DNA of 64,000 nucleotides. It comes from WHSW01 sp963821345 (GTDB taxonomy: Bacteria; Actinomycetota; Thermoleophilia; Solirubrobacterales; 70-9). The stretch lies in assembly GCA_963821345.1 (NCBI GenBank), contig CAWGDM010000005.1:4139-68138 (forward strand). The letters are read 5' to 3'. Positions within the stretch are counted from its first letter, which is position 1, and the number at the start of each line of letters is the position of its first letter. The position numbers and the translations under genes were made by a program. Of this stretch, positions 53,243 to 62,393 are shown piece after piece. Below the pieces are notes generated by a model, which saw nothing but the letters and a program-made list of their open reading frames with translations, did not search any database and was not told the DNA's origin.

Positions 53243-53279
53243 GGGCACACCGGCTCGCGGATCGGGCTCGGGACCTATC

Positions 53280-53285
53280 TACACT
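53280..53285 (+). promoter_or_regulatory. -10 box TACACT of the 53297 gene
   Basis: TACACT ends 11 nt before the ATG at 53297. Confidence 0.35.
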
Positions 53286-53296
53286 CGCCCGCGTAG

Positions 53297-56200
53297 ATGG
53301 CCGACCTGCGACAGATCCGGCGAAATCTGGTCGACCTGCTGCCCGAACGTGTGGCGGTCCAGGCCTTCGAGTGGCGAGGGATCGCCAGGGCCACGCTTCC
53401 GAACGCTCGCTGGCCCCGAGATCTGCGCCGCGGGATTGCTGCGGTCTCGCTCTGGGAGCGCCTGCGCCGCTACCGGCTCGAGGGCGAGGCCCTCGGCCGG
53501 ATCCCGCTCGCCTCGCTGCGGGCCGATCTCGAGCTCGGCCCCGCGGTCGCTCAACCGGCGCCCCTCGGCTGGGTTTTCGGCGTCCGCGAGCACGACCAGC
53601 CGGCGTCGCTGCGGATGCGATCCGGGTCTCGGGCCGTCTTCCACTTGGAGCTCGACCGCCAGACACGGTTCGAATGCCGGCTTCAGTCAGACACCGGCAG
53701 CGCGGTCGACTTCGCGGTCGGCTTGCGAACGGCAAGCGGAGCGGTGTGGCGTCACGCGAAGACCCTGGGTGGAGCCGGCCAGGGGACGATCGCCGCCCTC
53801 AGCGTTCCGTTACCCGTGACCGGCGGCGAACCGCTCACGCTCGAGCTCTCGCTCGAGGGCGACGACCCCGCTGCGATCGGGCTCTGGATCGATCCCTGCT
53901 TGAGCTCCGCGCCTGCGCCCGCTCCGGCCAAGCCGCAGGAGCCGATGCCGACCTCACTCCCCGCCCGCGCTCACGGGGGCCTGCCGACGCGTGGGACAAG
54001 CCCGCCGTCGCCCAATCCGCGCCTCTCGTTCCTGACGCCGGTTCACGACCCCAACCCGGTGTTCCTCGACCGCGCGATCACCTCGGTGCAACGTCAGACC
54101 GTGGCCGACTGGGAACTCTGCCTCTTCGACGACGCGTCTACCGACGACGAGGTGCGCGAACTGCTCGCGGCGCACGCCGAGGCCGACCCCCGGATCAGCC
54201 TCCTGCGCAGCGAGACCGGACTGGGGATCGCGGGCGCAACTAACGCGGCCCTGGAGATGGCGAACGGTGAGTTCGTGCTCCTGCTCGACCATGACGACGA
54301 GCTGGACCCCGACGCGGTCGCCGCGATCCAGGCAGCGCTCGCCGAGTATCCGAGCGCCGACGCGACCTACACGGATGAAGCGACGATCGACCGGTCGAAC
54401 CGCTGGCTCGGGAACTTCCTCAAGCCCGCCTGGTCGCCTGAGTTCTTTGAATCGAACATGTACAGCTGTCACCTTGGCGCCTATCGGCGGAGCCTCGTAG
54501 AAGAGCTGGGCGGCCTCCGCAGCGAGTGCGACGGATCCCAGGATTACGACCTCCTGCTGCGGATCAGCGAACGCAGCGACCGGATCGTTCACACCCCCGG
54601 AGTCCGCTACTTCTGGCGGTTTCACGAGCGCTCCGCCTCCGCCGGGGCCAAGCCGTACGCCTATCGGGCGGCGGAGCGCGCGCTGACCGAGCATCTCGAA
54701 CGAGTCGGGCGTCCGGGCAAGGTCGAGGCGATGGCGCTCCCGGGCGCCTATCACCGCGAGCCGCTCGAGCGGACGGCGAGCATCACCGCCGTTGTGGCCG
54801 TCCAAGTGGGTGACGACGCCGAGGCGCTCGCGGGCTGTCTGGCGGAGCTCGATCGGGTCGGCGACGCGCAGCTCGAGATCGTCTGCGCGGCCTCCGGCCC
54901 GGAGAGCGGCCGGCTCGCGCGGGACGCGGGCGCGGCCCTCGCCTGCGCGTTCGAGGTTCGGCAGGGGCCCGGCGACGCCACCCGCGCCGAGCTGCTCGAC
55001 CTGGCGGCCGCGGCCACCCGTTCTGAGCTCGTGCTGTTCGTTCGCGGCCCGTTCTCGGGCGCGAACAAGGCGTGGCTCGACGAACTCGCCACGGTGATCG
55101 CGAGCCCGGGCCTCGGCGCGGTGGGGGCGCTGGAGATCTCGCCGGATGACCGCGTAGAGCACGCCGGGGTTGCGATCGCCGATGGCCTGCCGCTGATCTG
55201 CGACCTCGACGAGCCGCTCGCATTCGACCAGCCCGAGCGCGTGAGAGCAACCCAAACCTGCGTCCGGAACGTGTCCGCAACCAGCGGAACGATTCTCGTC
55301 GAGCGCCAGCTGATCGACGCTATCGGGGGCTTGGCCGACGGCGGCTTCGATCAGCTGGCCGAGCTCGATTTCTGCCTGCGCGCTCGATCACGGGGGCAGC
55401 GGATCGCGGTCACCCCGCACGCTCGACTGCGACGGCTTGGCGCCCCGCCCACCCGCGATCCCACGGACCTGGTCGAGTTGCTGCGCTTTCAAAGGCGCTG
55501 GTACTCGACCGAGACCGACCCGTATTACCACCCGAGCTTCTGTGGTCAGCGCGGGTATTTCTGGGGCACCGCCACCCCCGAGCCGCAACCGAGCTGGCGT
55601 CCGCCGAGCGTTGGCGACGGGCCAGCCGCCGATGATCAGGTGCCGCCGGGGTTGCGAGAGGAGCTTGCGGCGGTCTTCTTGCATGGCCACGGAATCGAGA
55701 TCGGTCCGCTCCATTCCCCGCTGCGGGTCCCATCCGGGGTTGTCGTGCGCTACGTCGATCGGATGCCGGTCACGCTGCTGCGTCGCCATTACCCGGAGCT
55801 TGCCCGTCTGCCGCTGGTCGAGATCGACGTCATGGACGACGGCGAGCGGCTGGCGACGGTCCAGAGCGAGTCGCAGGACTTCGTGATCGCCAATCACCTG
55901 CTGGAGCACACCGGTGACCCGATTTCCACGGTCGGCAACTGGCTACGGGTGCTGCGCCCCGGAGGCGTCATCTTCCTCGCCGTTCCAGACAAGCGCTACA
56001 CCTTCGACATCGAGCGCGAGCCGACCCCGATCGAGCACATGATCCGCGATCATGAGCAGGGTCCGGACACCTCGCGGCGCCAGCACTTCGAGGAGTGGGC
56101 TCGCCACGTCGAGCGGGTTTCCGAGGACCGGGTGGCCGAGCGAGCGGAGATCCTCGAGCAGATCGACTACAGCGTTCACACCCACGTCTTCACCGAGCGC

Positions 56201-56368
56201 GAGCTGCTCGAGCTGATCTTCGCCTGCGACGAACGGGTCGGTCCGATCGAGGTCGAGGCACTGCGCCGCAACGGGCTCGAGACGCTGGTCGTGATCCGCA
56301 AGCCCGACCCCGGGGTCGAGCTCCCGCAGCCGCCGCGCGCCTACGACGAGCTGCCGATGCCCGGCTGA
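53297..56368 (+). CDS. multidomain glycan enzyme: sugar-binding-like + GT2 + degenerate GT2 + methyltransferase
   Basis: 1023 aa, the largest protein of the cluster. Residues 1-240: helical start and a beta-rich, possible carbohydrate-binding part. Residues about 245-480: active-looking GT2 (LSFLTPVHDPNPVFLDRAI, LCLFDDASTDDEVREL, FVLLLDHDDELDPDAV). Residues about 495-740: a second GT2-like domain (VEHAGVAIADG, FDQLAELDFCLRARSRGQRI) whose metal site is missing (LVLFVRGPFSG in place of an Asn/Asp pair). Residues about 780-1000: a SAM methyltransferase (GIEIGPLHSPL, DFVIANHLLEHTGDP, VLRPGGVIFLAVPDKRYTFD). Glycan elongation and capping in one chain is the inferred role. Confidence 0.82.
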   Translation: MADLRQIRRNLVDLLPERVAVQAFEWRGIARATLPNARWPRDLRRGIAAVSLWERLRRYRLEGEALGRIPLASLRADLELGPAVAQPAPLGWVFGVREHDQPASLRMRSGSRAVFHLELDRQTRFECRLQSDTGSAVDFAVGLRTASGAVWRHAKTLGGAGQGTIAALSVPLPVTGGEPLTLELSLEGDDPAAIGLWIDPCLSSAPAPAPAKPQEPMPTSLPARAHGGLPTRGTSPPSPNPRLSFLTPVHDPNPVFLDRAITSVQRQTVADWELCLFDDASTDDEVRELLAAHAEADPRISLLRSETGLGIAGATNAALEMANGEFVLLLDHDDELDPDAVAAIQAALAEYPSADATYTDEATIDRSNRWLGNFLKPAWSPEFFESNMYSCHLGAYRRSLVEELGGLRSECDGSQDYDLLLRISERSDRIVHTPGVRYFWRFHERSASAGAKPYAYRAAERALTEHLERVGRPGKVEAMALPGAYHREPLERTASITAVVAVQVGDDAEALAGCLAELDRVGDAQLEIVCAASGPESGRLARDAGAALACAFEVRQGPGDATRAELLDLAAAATRSELVLFVRGPFSGANKAWLDELATVIASPGLGAVGALEISPDDRVEHAGVAIADGLPLICDLDEPLAFDQPERVRATQTCVRNVSATSGTILVERQLIDAIGGLADGGFDQLAELDFCLRARSRGQRIAVTPHARLRRLGAPPTRDPTDLVELLRFQRRWYSTETDPYYHPSFCGQRGYFWGTATPEPQPSWRPPSVGDGPAADDQVPPGLREELAAVFLHGHGIEIGPLHSPLRVPSGVVVRYVDRMPVTLLRRHYPELARLPLVEIDVMDDGERLATVQSESQDFVIANHLLEHTGDPISTVGNWLRVLRPGGVIFLAVPDKRYTFDIEREPTPIEHMIRDHEQGPDTSRRQHFEEWARHVERVSEDRVAERAEILEQIDYSVHTHVFTERELLELIFACDERVGPIEVEALRRNGLETLVVIRKPDPGVELPQPPRAYDELPMPG

Positions 56369-56382
56369 GCCCGGCCGGATCG

Positions 56383-56697
56383 CTACTCGTCGCGGTCGTC
56401 AGGCGGCGGGGAGACCCAGGCGACCAGCCGAGCGAGCAACCGCTTGAGGTCGCGGCGCCCGCCGCGTGCCGCGCGACCGGCCCGCAACTCGGCCCGGTCG
56501 CGCGAGCGGGTCAGTGGCCCGAGCAACGGCGAGGACTCGATCTCCTCGAGCCGCTCGCTGCGCAGCTTCAGGCCGGGCAAGTCGGCGAGCTCCTGCTCGA
56601 GCGCGAGCAGCCTCGCCCGTGCCTGGGCGAGCTCCGCCCGCACGGCCTCGAGCTCGGCCGACCGCTCGCCGACGCTGTGCGTGGGTTCGGCGCTCAC
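56383..56697 (-). CDS. small coiled-coil protein
   Basis: 104 aa from GTG 56697 (VSAEPTHSVGERSAELEAVR). Heptads ELEAVRAELAQARARLLALEQELAD, then a basic tail RDLKRLLARLVAWVSPPP with one amphipathic helix. Its TAACGT box supports the start. Convergent with the 1023-aa enzyme. Comparable with the 43974 protein. Confidence 0.55.
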   Translation of the reverse strand: MSAEPTHSVGERSAELEAVRAELAQARARLLALEQELADLPGLKLRSERLEEIESSPLLGPLTRSRDRAELRAGRAARGGRRDLKRLLARLVAWVSPPPDDRDE

Positions 56698-56704
56698 AAC
56701 CGAA

Positions 56705-56710
56705 ACGTTA
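56705..56710 (-). promoter_or_regulatory. -10 box TAACGT of the 56697 gene
   Basis: TAACGT on the minus strand, 7 nt before the GTG at 56697. Confidence 0.45.
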
Positions 56711-56757
56711 GATGCTCGGGGGACGCCGCGGTTGCAAGTCGACCGCCACCGACTATC

Positions 56758-56763
56758 TACGAT
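56758..56763 (+). promoter_or_regulatory. -10 box TACGAT of the 56772 gene
   Basis: TACGAT ends 8 nt before the GTG at 56772. A TTGCAA at 56732 pairs better with an overlapping TATCTA (56754), so two registers are possible. Confidence 0.4.
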
Positions 56764-56771
56764 CCCGGGCC

Positions 56772-58652
56772 GTGACCGAGATCGAATTCCTCCTCGCCCC
56801 GGGCCAGAACGCCTTCTTCGCCGAGCTCGCCGCGATCCTGCGCGACGAGCTGCTCGAGCTTGGGCGCCCGGCGACGATCACCGTCGGCGCCGGCTCCGAG
56901 CCGCCGGCCGATCGCGTCCAGGTGCTGATCCCGCCGCACGAGTACGCAGCGCTCAGCCATGCGGGGCTCGACCGGTCGCGGCTCGAGCGGATGATCTTCG
57001 TCTGCGCCGAGCCCCCCGCCAGCGCCTGGTTCGACGGCAACGTGACCCTCGCGCCCCTGGCCGGCGCGGTCTTCGACATCAACCGCGCCACCGTCGAGCA
57101 GTTCAACTCGCTCGGGATCGCTGCACGCCACCTGCCGCTGGGCTACTCCCGCGGCTGGGACCGCTTCGACGCCGGCGCCGAGCGCGACGTCGACGTCACC
57201 TTCATGGGTTGCGCCACCCATCGGCGCGAGCGGATCCTCTCCGGCTACGCGCCGATCCTCGCCCGGCGCCGCTGCGAGCTGGTGATCTCCGACAACGACG
57301 CCCCCAACCCGGGCTCGGGCTCGAGCTTCCTCGCCGGCGATGACAAGTGGTCGCTACTCGGGCGCTCGAAGCTGCTGCTCAACGTCCACCGCGAGGACTT
57401 CCCGCCCTACTTCGAGTGGGTCCGGATCCTGGAGGCGATCCACTGCGGGGCGGTCGTCGTCAGCGAGCGGTCCTCGCACTTCGCCCCGCTCGAGGCCGGG
57501 ACCCACTTCATCAGCGGTCACGCCGACAGCCTGGCGCTGCTAGTCGACGAGCTGCTCGACTCACCCGAGCGGCTCGAACGGGTCCGCGCCGACGCCTACG
57601 GCTTCGTGCGCGAGCAGCTGCCGCTTCGCGACAGCGCCGCGATGCTGGCCGAGGCGGCGGACCGGATCGCGGCGCGGCCGATCCGCCGCCGGCCGCGCTT
57701 CGCCCTGCGCCGGGCGCGGCTGACCGCCCGGGGCCCGGAGCCGAGCCTGCGCGAGGTGCTGGCGCCGGTGATCGAGGGGCGCCAGAAGAAGGTCGAGGCG
57801 GTGGCGCGGATCGTGAAGCAGAACCGGCTCGAGACGATCTCGCTGGGGCGACGTCTCGCCGAGCTCGAACGCACGGTCGCCGGCGAGGCGACGACCGAGC
57901 CCGTCGTCCGCCATCAGTCGACCGGCTTCGGCGAGTCGGCGCCGAGGGTCTCGGTGATCGTCCCGGCCTACAACCGGTCCGAGCTGCTGGTGCACGCGCT
58001 CGACTCGGTCGCCGCCAGCGCGTACCGCGACCTGGAGCTGGTCGTCGTCGACGATTGCTCGACCGACCTCACCGGCGACGTCGCCGAGCGCTGGATGCGC
58101 GCCCACTCCGAGCTCCCGGCCCTGCTGTTGCGCCATCCGGTCAACCGCGGCCTGCCGGCGACCCGCAACACGGCGATCGGTCGCTCAAACGGCGAGCTGG
58201 TGCTGCCGCTCGACTCCGACAACGAGCTCTTCCCCACCTGCCTGTCGAGGTTGACCGAGGCGCTCGACCGCGATCCGGCGGCCGCCTTCGCCTACGGCAT
58301 GCTCCAGGGCATCGGCGACGACGGGCCCGAGCTGGTGATGGGCTACTACGGCTGGGAGCCCGACCGCCTCGCCCACGACAACTACATCGACGCCCTGGCG
58401 CTGATCCGCCGCGAGGCGCTCGAGCAGGTCGGCGGCTACTGCGATGAGGCGGCCATCCACGGCTGGGAGGACTACGATCTGTGGTGCACGTTTGCGGAGC
58501 GGGGTCTGCACGGGGCGCACGTGCGGGAGTTCGTCGCCCGCTACCGGATCGGCTCGGCCTCGATGATCCAACTGACGGGGATCTCGATCGACGAGGCCAA
58601 GGCCCGGCTGACCGAACGACACCCGAAGCTCTTCGCGGAGGTAGATGCTTGA
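56772..58652 (+). CDS. two-domain glycosyltransferase: CgeB-like GT-B + GT2
   Basis: 626 aa, intact. Residues 1-310 are a CgeB-type GT-B domain: EIEFLLAPGQNAFFAELAAIL, VTFMGCATHRRERILSGYA, SKLLLNVHREDFPPYFEWVRILEAIHCGAVVVSE (typical CgeB donor-site end) and LVDELLDSPERLERVR. Then a helical linker. Residues 400-620 are GT2: VSVIVPAYNRSELLVHALDSV, LVVVDDCSTDLTGDVAER, NGELVLPLDSDNELFP (metal site), YYGWEPDRLAHDNYIDALALIRREALEQVGG and GWEDYDLWCTFAERGLHG. Its stop overlaps the next TTG (TTGA). Confidence 0.87.
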   Translation: MTEIEFLLAPGQNAFFAELAAILRDELLELGRPATITVGAGSEPPADRVQVLIPPHEYAALSHAGLDRSRLERMIFVCAEPPASAWFDGNVTLAPLAGAVFDINRATVEQFNSLGIAARHLPLGYSRGWDRFDAGAERDVDVTFMGCATHRRERILSGYAPILARRRCELVISDNDAPNPGSGSSFLAGDDKWSLLGRSKLLLNVHREDFPPYFEWVRILEAIHCGAVVVSERSSHFAPLEAGTHFISGHADSLALLVDELLDSPERLERVRADAYGFVREQLPLRDSAAMLAEAADRIAARPIRRRPRFALRRARLTARGPEPSLREVLAPVIEGRQKKVEAVARIVKQNRLETISLGRRLAELERTVAGEATTEPVVRHQSTGFGESAPRVSVIVPAYNRSELLVHALDSVAASAYRDLELVVVDDCSTDLTGDVAERWMRAHSELPALLLRHPVNRGLPATRNTAIGRSNGELVLPLDSDNELFPTCLSRLTEALDRDPAAAFAYGMLQGIGDDGPELVMGYYGWEPDRLAHDNYIDALALIRREALEQVGGYCDEAAIHGWEDYDLWCTFAERGLHGAHVREFVARYRIGSASMIQLTGISIDEAKARLTERHPKLFAEVDA

Positions 58653-59341
58653 GCGCCAACCCGCCCATCTTCGAGATCGATCCCTGGCAGATGTCGTTCG
58701 GCGAGCGCGCCGCGCTCGAGGGCGTCCTCTCCCAGGTCAAGCCGCGGCTGGCGATCGAGATCGGCACCGCCGAGGGCGGCAGCCTGTCGCGGATCGCCGC
58801 CCACAGCGAGGAGGTGCACTCGATCGACCTCGTCCGCTGCCCGGCGCCGCAGCCCGACCACGTCACCCTGCACGTCGGCGACAGCCGCAAGCTGCTGCCG
58901 GAGCTGCTCGAGCGCTTCGCCACCGAGGGGCGGACGGTCGACTTCGTGCTCGTCGACGGCGACCACTCGCGCGAGGGGGTGCGCCAGGACCTGCTCGACC
59001 TGCTCGCCTCGCCGGCGATCGCGCGCACGGTGGTGCTCATGCACGACACCTTCAACGGCGAGGTCCGCGCCGGGATCACCGACGTCGACTTCTCCTCCTA
59101 TGCGTCGGTCGCCCTGGTCGAGCTCGACATGACCGGCGGCTATATGGCCCGCAGCGGCCCGTTCGAGGGCCAGCTGTGGGGCGGGATCGGGCTGATGGTC
59201 GTCGACCCTGACGCCGAGCGGCGGCCGGGGATCTACAACCAGTACCTCCATGACGCCTACGGGCTGGTCGAGCAGCTCGGCGGCAACCCCGATCGGCGAG
59301 GCGGGCGACTCCCGGGGCAGGCTGGCGCGATGGCTTCGCTG
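58649..59341 (+). CDS. SAM methyltransferase (Methyltransf_24/CmcI-like)
   Basis: About 230 aa. RLAIEIGTAEGGSLSRIAAH (motif I), VHSIDLVRCPAPQPDHVTLHVGD, VDFVLVDGDHSREGVRQDLLDL and VVLMHDTFNGEVRAGI. The frame reads straight on into the ATPase. Removing an extra G near 59290 (AACCCCGATC) instead ends it naturally at GDSRGRLARWLR with TGA near 59341, overlapping the ATPase start at 59330. The fusion seen in the raw frame is therefore probably false. TTG start. Confidence 0.75.
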
Positions 59342-60616
59342 AGCGAGCATTTGGCGGCCGAGACACCGGCATCGACCGCCCTGCCGCTGGCGATCGAGGT
59401 CCGCGACCTGCACAAGGCGTACCGGATCCCGACCGCCAAGGTCTCGACCTTGAAGGAGCGGGCGGTGGGCATGTTCAGCGGCAGCGAGCACCGCGAGCTC
59501 AAGGCCCTCGACGGGATCTCGTTCGAGGTCGAGCAGGGCGAGTTCTTCGGCATCGTCGGCCGCAACGGCTCCGGCAAGAGCACCCTGCTGAAGCTGCTCG
59601 CGAGCATCTACCGGGCCGACTCGGGCCGGATCCGGATCGCCGGGCGCCTGGCGCCGTTCATCGAGCTCGGCGTCGGCTTCAACCCCGAGCTCAGCGCGCA
59701 CGAGAACGTGGCCCTGAACGGGGTGATGATGGGCCTCACCCCGCGCGAGGCCAGGTCGCGCTTCGACCAGGTCCTGGAGTTCGCCGAGCTGGAGGAGTTC
59801 GCCGAGCTGAAGCTGAAGAACTACTCGTCGGGGATGATGGTGCGGTTGGCGTTTTCGCTGATGGTCCAGGTCGACGCCGACGTGCTGCTGATCGACGAGG
59901 TGCTGGCGGTCGGCGACGCGGCCTTCCAGCTCAAGTGCCTGGACGCGTTCGCGCGCCTGCACGAGCTCGGCAAGACGATCGTCCTGGTCACCCACGACAC
60001 CGGCGTCGTCCAGCGCAGCTGCGACCGGGCGCTGTTGATCGAGGGCGGCAAGATCGAGATCGCCGGCGACCCCGGCGAGGTCAGCCGCCGCTACCTGGAG
60101 ATCAACTACGAGCACCGCGACACGATCCGCGATACCGAGGACGTGCGGGTGATCCCGAACGCCCCGGACACGGTCGAGTGGCTGGACGCCTGGCTGCAGA
60201 ACCCTGACGGCGAGCGCGTCCGCAACCTCGAGCAGGGCGAGGGGATCGAGATCCACGCCAGCTTCCGCGTCCGCCGCGATCTTCCCGGGCCGGTATTCGC
60301 GCTGCAGGTCGTCAACGGCGACGGCGTCCCGGTGGTCGCCCCTGGCGGGCTCGAGATCGGCGAGCAGCCGCTCGCCGAGGGCGAGGTCACGAACGTGGTC
60401 ACCAAGATCGACAATCGGCTGGCGCCGGGCCACTACTTCATCCACACCCTGGTCGCGACCAACGCCGAGGAGCGCGTGGTCGCCTTCCGCAAGCACGCGC
60501 TCGACTTCGTCGTCTTCGGGACCAAGCTGGTGCTGGGGATGGTCGACCTCGACGTCGATTCGTCGTTCACCCGCGACGGCGGCGCCGCTGACTCGAACGG
60601 GACCCCCGGCGGATGA
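59330..60616 (+). CDS. wzt: polysaccharide ABC exporter ATPase (Wzt)
   Basis: 428 aa from ATG 59330. Walker A GIVGRNGSGKSTLLKLLASI, GRLAPFIELGVGFNPELSAHENV, signature YSSGMMVRLAFSLM, Walker B DVLLIDEVLAVGDAAFQLKCL, VTHDTGVVQRSCDRALLIEGGKI. A C-terminal Wzt-type beta-sandwich (residues about 270-420: LNPDGERVRNLEQGEGIEIHASF-like strands, VFALQVVNGDGVPV, NNRLAPGHYFIHTLV) recognises the glycan end. The stop overlaps the Wzm ATG. The in-frame sequence upstream is the methyltransferase. Confidence 0.92.
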   Translation: MASLSEHLAAETPASTALPLAIEVRDLHKAYRIPTAKVSTLKERAVGMFSGSEHRELKALDGISFEVEQGEFFGIVGRNGSGKSTLLKLLASIYRADSGRIRIAGRLAPFIELGVGFNPELSAHENVALNGVMMGLTPREARSRFDQVLEFAELEEFAELKLKNYSSGMMVRLAFSLMVQVDADVLLIDEVLAVGDAAFQLKCLDAFARLHELGKTIVLVTHDTGVVQRSCDRALLIEGGKIEIAGDPGEVSRRYLEINYEHRDTIRDTEDVRVIPNAPDTVEWLDAWLQNPDGERVRNLEQGEGIEIHASFRVRRDLPGPVFALQVVNGDGVPVVAPGGLEIGEQPLAEGEVTNVVTKIDNRLAPGHYFIHTLVATNAEERVVAFRKHALDFVVFGTKLVLGMVDLDVDSSFTRDGGAADSNGTPGG

Positions 60617-61471
60617 GCTCGGCGGCCGACGTCCGCAACCAGGGCCTGCGCGAGATCCGCGGGCCGTCGGCACTGGGCGGCGGCACCCGCCGCTTCTTCG
60701 ACCTGCTCTGGCTGACCGCGGCGACCGAGTTCAAGCTCGGCTACCACGGCACCGTGCTCGGCTTCTTCTGGTCGCTGATCCGGCCGCTGCTGTTGTTCGG
60801 GATCCTGCTGATCGTCTTCACGCAGGTGTTCCGGATCGGCGACTCGGTCCCCAACTACGCGGCCCTGCTGCTGATGAACGTGATGCTGTTCGGCGTCTTT
60901 CAGGAGGCGACGACCGGCGCCGTGACCTCGGTCGTCTCCAACGAGGGAATGGTCCGCAAGATGCAGTTCCCGCGGCTGGTGATCCCGCTGGCGGTGGTGC
61001 TGACCCGCTCGATGCAGTTCGCCCTCAACCTGGTGGTCGTCTTCGTGATCATCATCGCCACCGGGGTGACCCCGATCTGGACCTGGCTGCTGTTCCCGAT
61101 CCTGATCTTCGGGATCCTCGTCCTGACCACCACGGTCTCGATGCTGCTCTCGGCGCTCTACGTCCGGCTGCGCGACGTGGCGATCATCTGGACGGTGCTG
61201 GCCACGGTGCTCTTCTACGCGACCCCGGTCCTGTACACGATCGACTACCTGCACGGGGCCTTCAGGACCGCGATCATGCTCAACCCGCTGACCCCGATCT
61301 TCAACCAGGCACGCGAGTGGGTGATCGATCCCTCGGCGCCCGGCGCGGTCGAGGCCGCGAACGGCGACTGGTGGCTGCTCGCGATCCCGATCGCGCTCTA
61401 TCGTCGTGATCTGCGCGCTCGGCGTCTGGATCTTCAGCCGCGAGGCGCCGCGAGTCGCCGAGGAGCTATGA
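60613..61471 (+). CDS. wzm: polysaccharide ABC exporter permease (Wzm), frameshifted near C-terminus
   Basis: ABC-2 type permease, about 285 aa. N-terminal RRFFDLLWLTAATEFKLGYHGTVLGFFWSLIRPLLLFGILL is the O-antigen exporter start. Also NEGMVRKMQFPRLVIPLAVVL, LYVRLRDVAIIWTVLATVLFYATPVLY and LNPLTPIFNQAREWV. An extra T near 61400 (GCGCTCTATC) breaks the frame; repair ends the protein in IVVICALGVWIFSREAPRVAEEL with TGA at 61469. Overlaps the convergent GT2 gene by about 38 bp. Works with Wzt to flip the finished lipid-linked glycan across the membrane. Confidence 0.9.
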
Positions 61472-62393
61472 GTCGCGCCGGCGCGCGGACCGCCCGCCTG
61501 AGCGACCGCAGGGGCGCGGTCAGCCGCCAGCTGGGGCTCCTTGCGACCTCGTCGAGGTGCTCGCTGAGCTCGGCGTTCTGAGCGCGCAGCTCGCGCATCT
61601 GCGCCTCGGCGTGCATGCCGCCGGCGATGAACTGGTTGCGCAGCAGCGCCGCCTCGGCCTCGGCGCGGCGGGCGCGCTGCTTCCAGTCGCCGCCGCCGGC
61701 TCCGACGCCCGGCATCCGCCCGTCCCACTTCTCGGCCACCCGCATGTGGCCCTCGACCCAGACCTCGGGGTCGCCGATCAGGGTCAGCGAGTGGTGGTGG
61801 ATGACCCGCAGGTCGGCGGTCACCACCTTGCGGCCGGCCTCGCGCACCTGCAGGCAGAAGTCGAAGTCGTAGCCGTGGATCTTGCCCAGCGACTCGTCGA
61901 AGCGCAGGTTGTGGACCGCCCAGGGCGAGAGCACCATCACGAAGCCGTCGATCGTGTCGACCTCGCCGAGCTGCGCGTAGGGCGGGATCTCGTCACGGTT
62001 CCAGGCCAGGCCGGGGAACTCGCCGCCGCCGAACTCCTCGTAGCGATGGGTGAACGAGCCCCAGGTGACCGAGCCCTCCCACCAGGCGATGCTGCGGACC
62101 CCGATCGCGCCGACGCAGCCGGCGACGCCGACCTCGGGGTCGGCCAGCGCGTCGCGGACCTTGGCGCAGAAGTCGGAGTCGACGATCTCGGTGTCCTGGT
62201 GCAGCAGGACGAGGGCTTCGAGATCGTCGAGCTCGGCCGCCTTGTCGAGGATCAGGTTGTAGTTGCGAAAGAGCGAGCCGTCCGCGGCGTGGGCAAGCAC
62301 GGCCGAGTCGGGCTCGCGGGCGAGCTCGATGCCCGGCTTTGCGCAGGACTCATAGACGTCCGGGACGACGATTGCGCTGGCGAAGGCGATCAT
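61434..62393 (-). CDS. GT2 (Glyco_tranf_2_5-like) protein with coiled-coil tail, paralogue 2
   Basis: 319 aa from ATG 62393, overlapping the upstream methyltransferase stop (ATGA). FASAIVVPDVYESCAKPGIELAREPDS, NYNLILDKAAELDDLEALVLLHQDTEIVD, CVGAIGVRSIAWWEGSVTWGSFTHRYEEF, RFDESLGKIHGYDFDFCLQVREAG and HHHSLTLIGDPEVWVEGHMRVAEKWDGRMP. The C-terminal coiled coil MRELRAQNAELSEHLDEVA is followed by SPSWRLTAPLRSLRR. Confidence 0.87.
   Translation of the reverse strand: MIAFASAIVVPDVYESCAKPGIELAREPDSAVLAHAADGSLFRNYNLILDKAAELDDLEALVLLHQDTEIVDSDFCAKVRDALADPEVGVAGCVGAIGVRSIAWWEGSVTWGSFTHRYEEFGGGEFPGLAWNRDEIPPYAQLGEVDTIDGFVMVLSPWAVHNLRFDESLGKIHGYDFDFCLQVREAGRKVVTADLRVIHHHSLTLIGDPEVWVEGHMRVAEKWDGRMPGVGAGGGDWKQRARRAEAEAALLRNQFIAGGMHAEAQMRELRAQNAELSEHLDEVARSPSWRLTAPLRSLRRAVRAPARLIAPRRLAAPRG

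Noticed and set aside
58481..60616. Genuine methyltransferase-Wzt fusion as the default annotation
   Set aside because: A one-base repair gives a natural end and an overlap typical of this cluster, so two genes are annotated and the fusion kept only as a finding.
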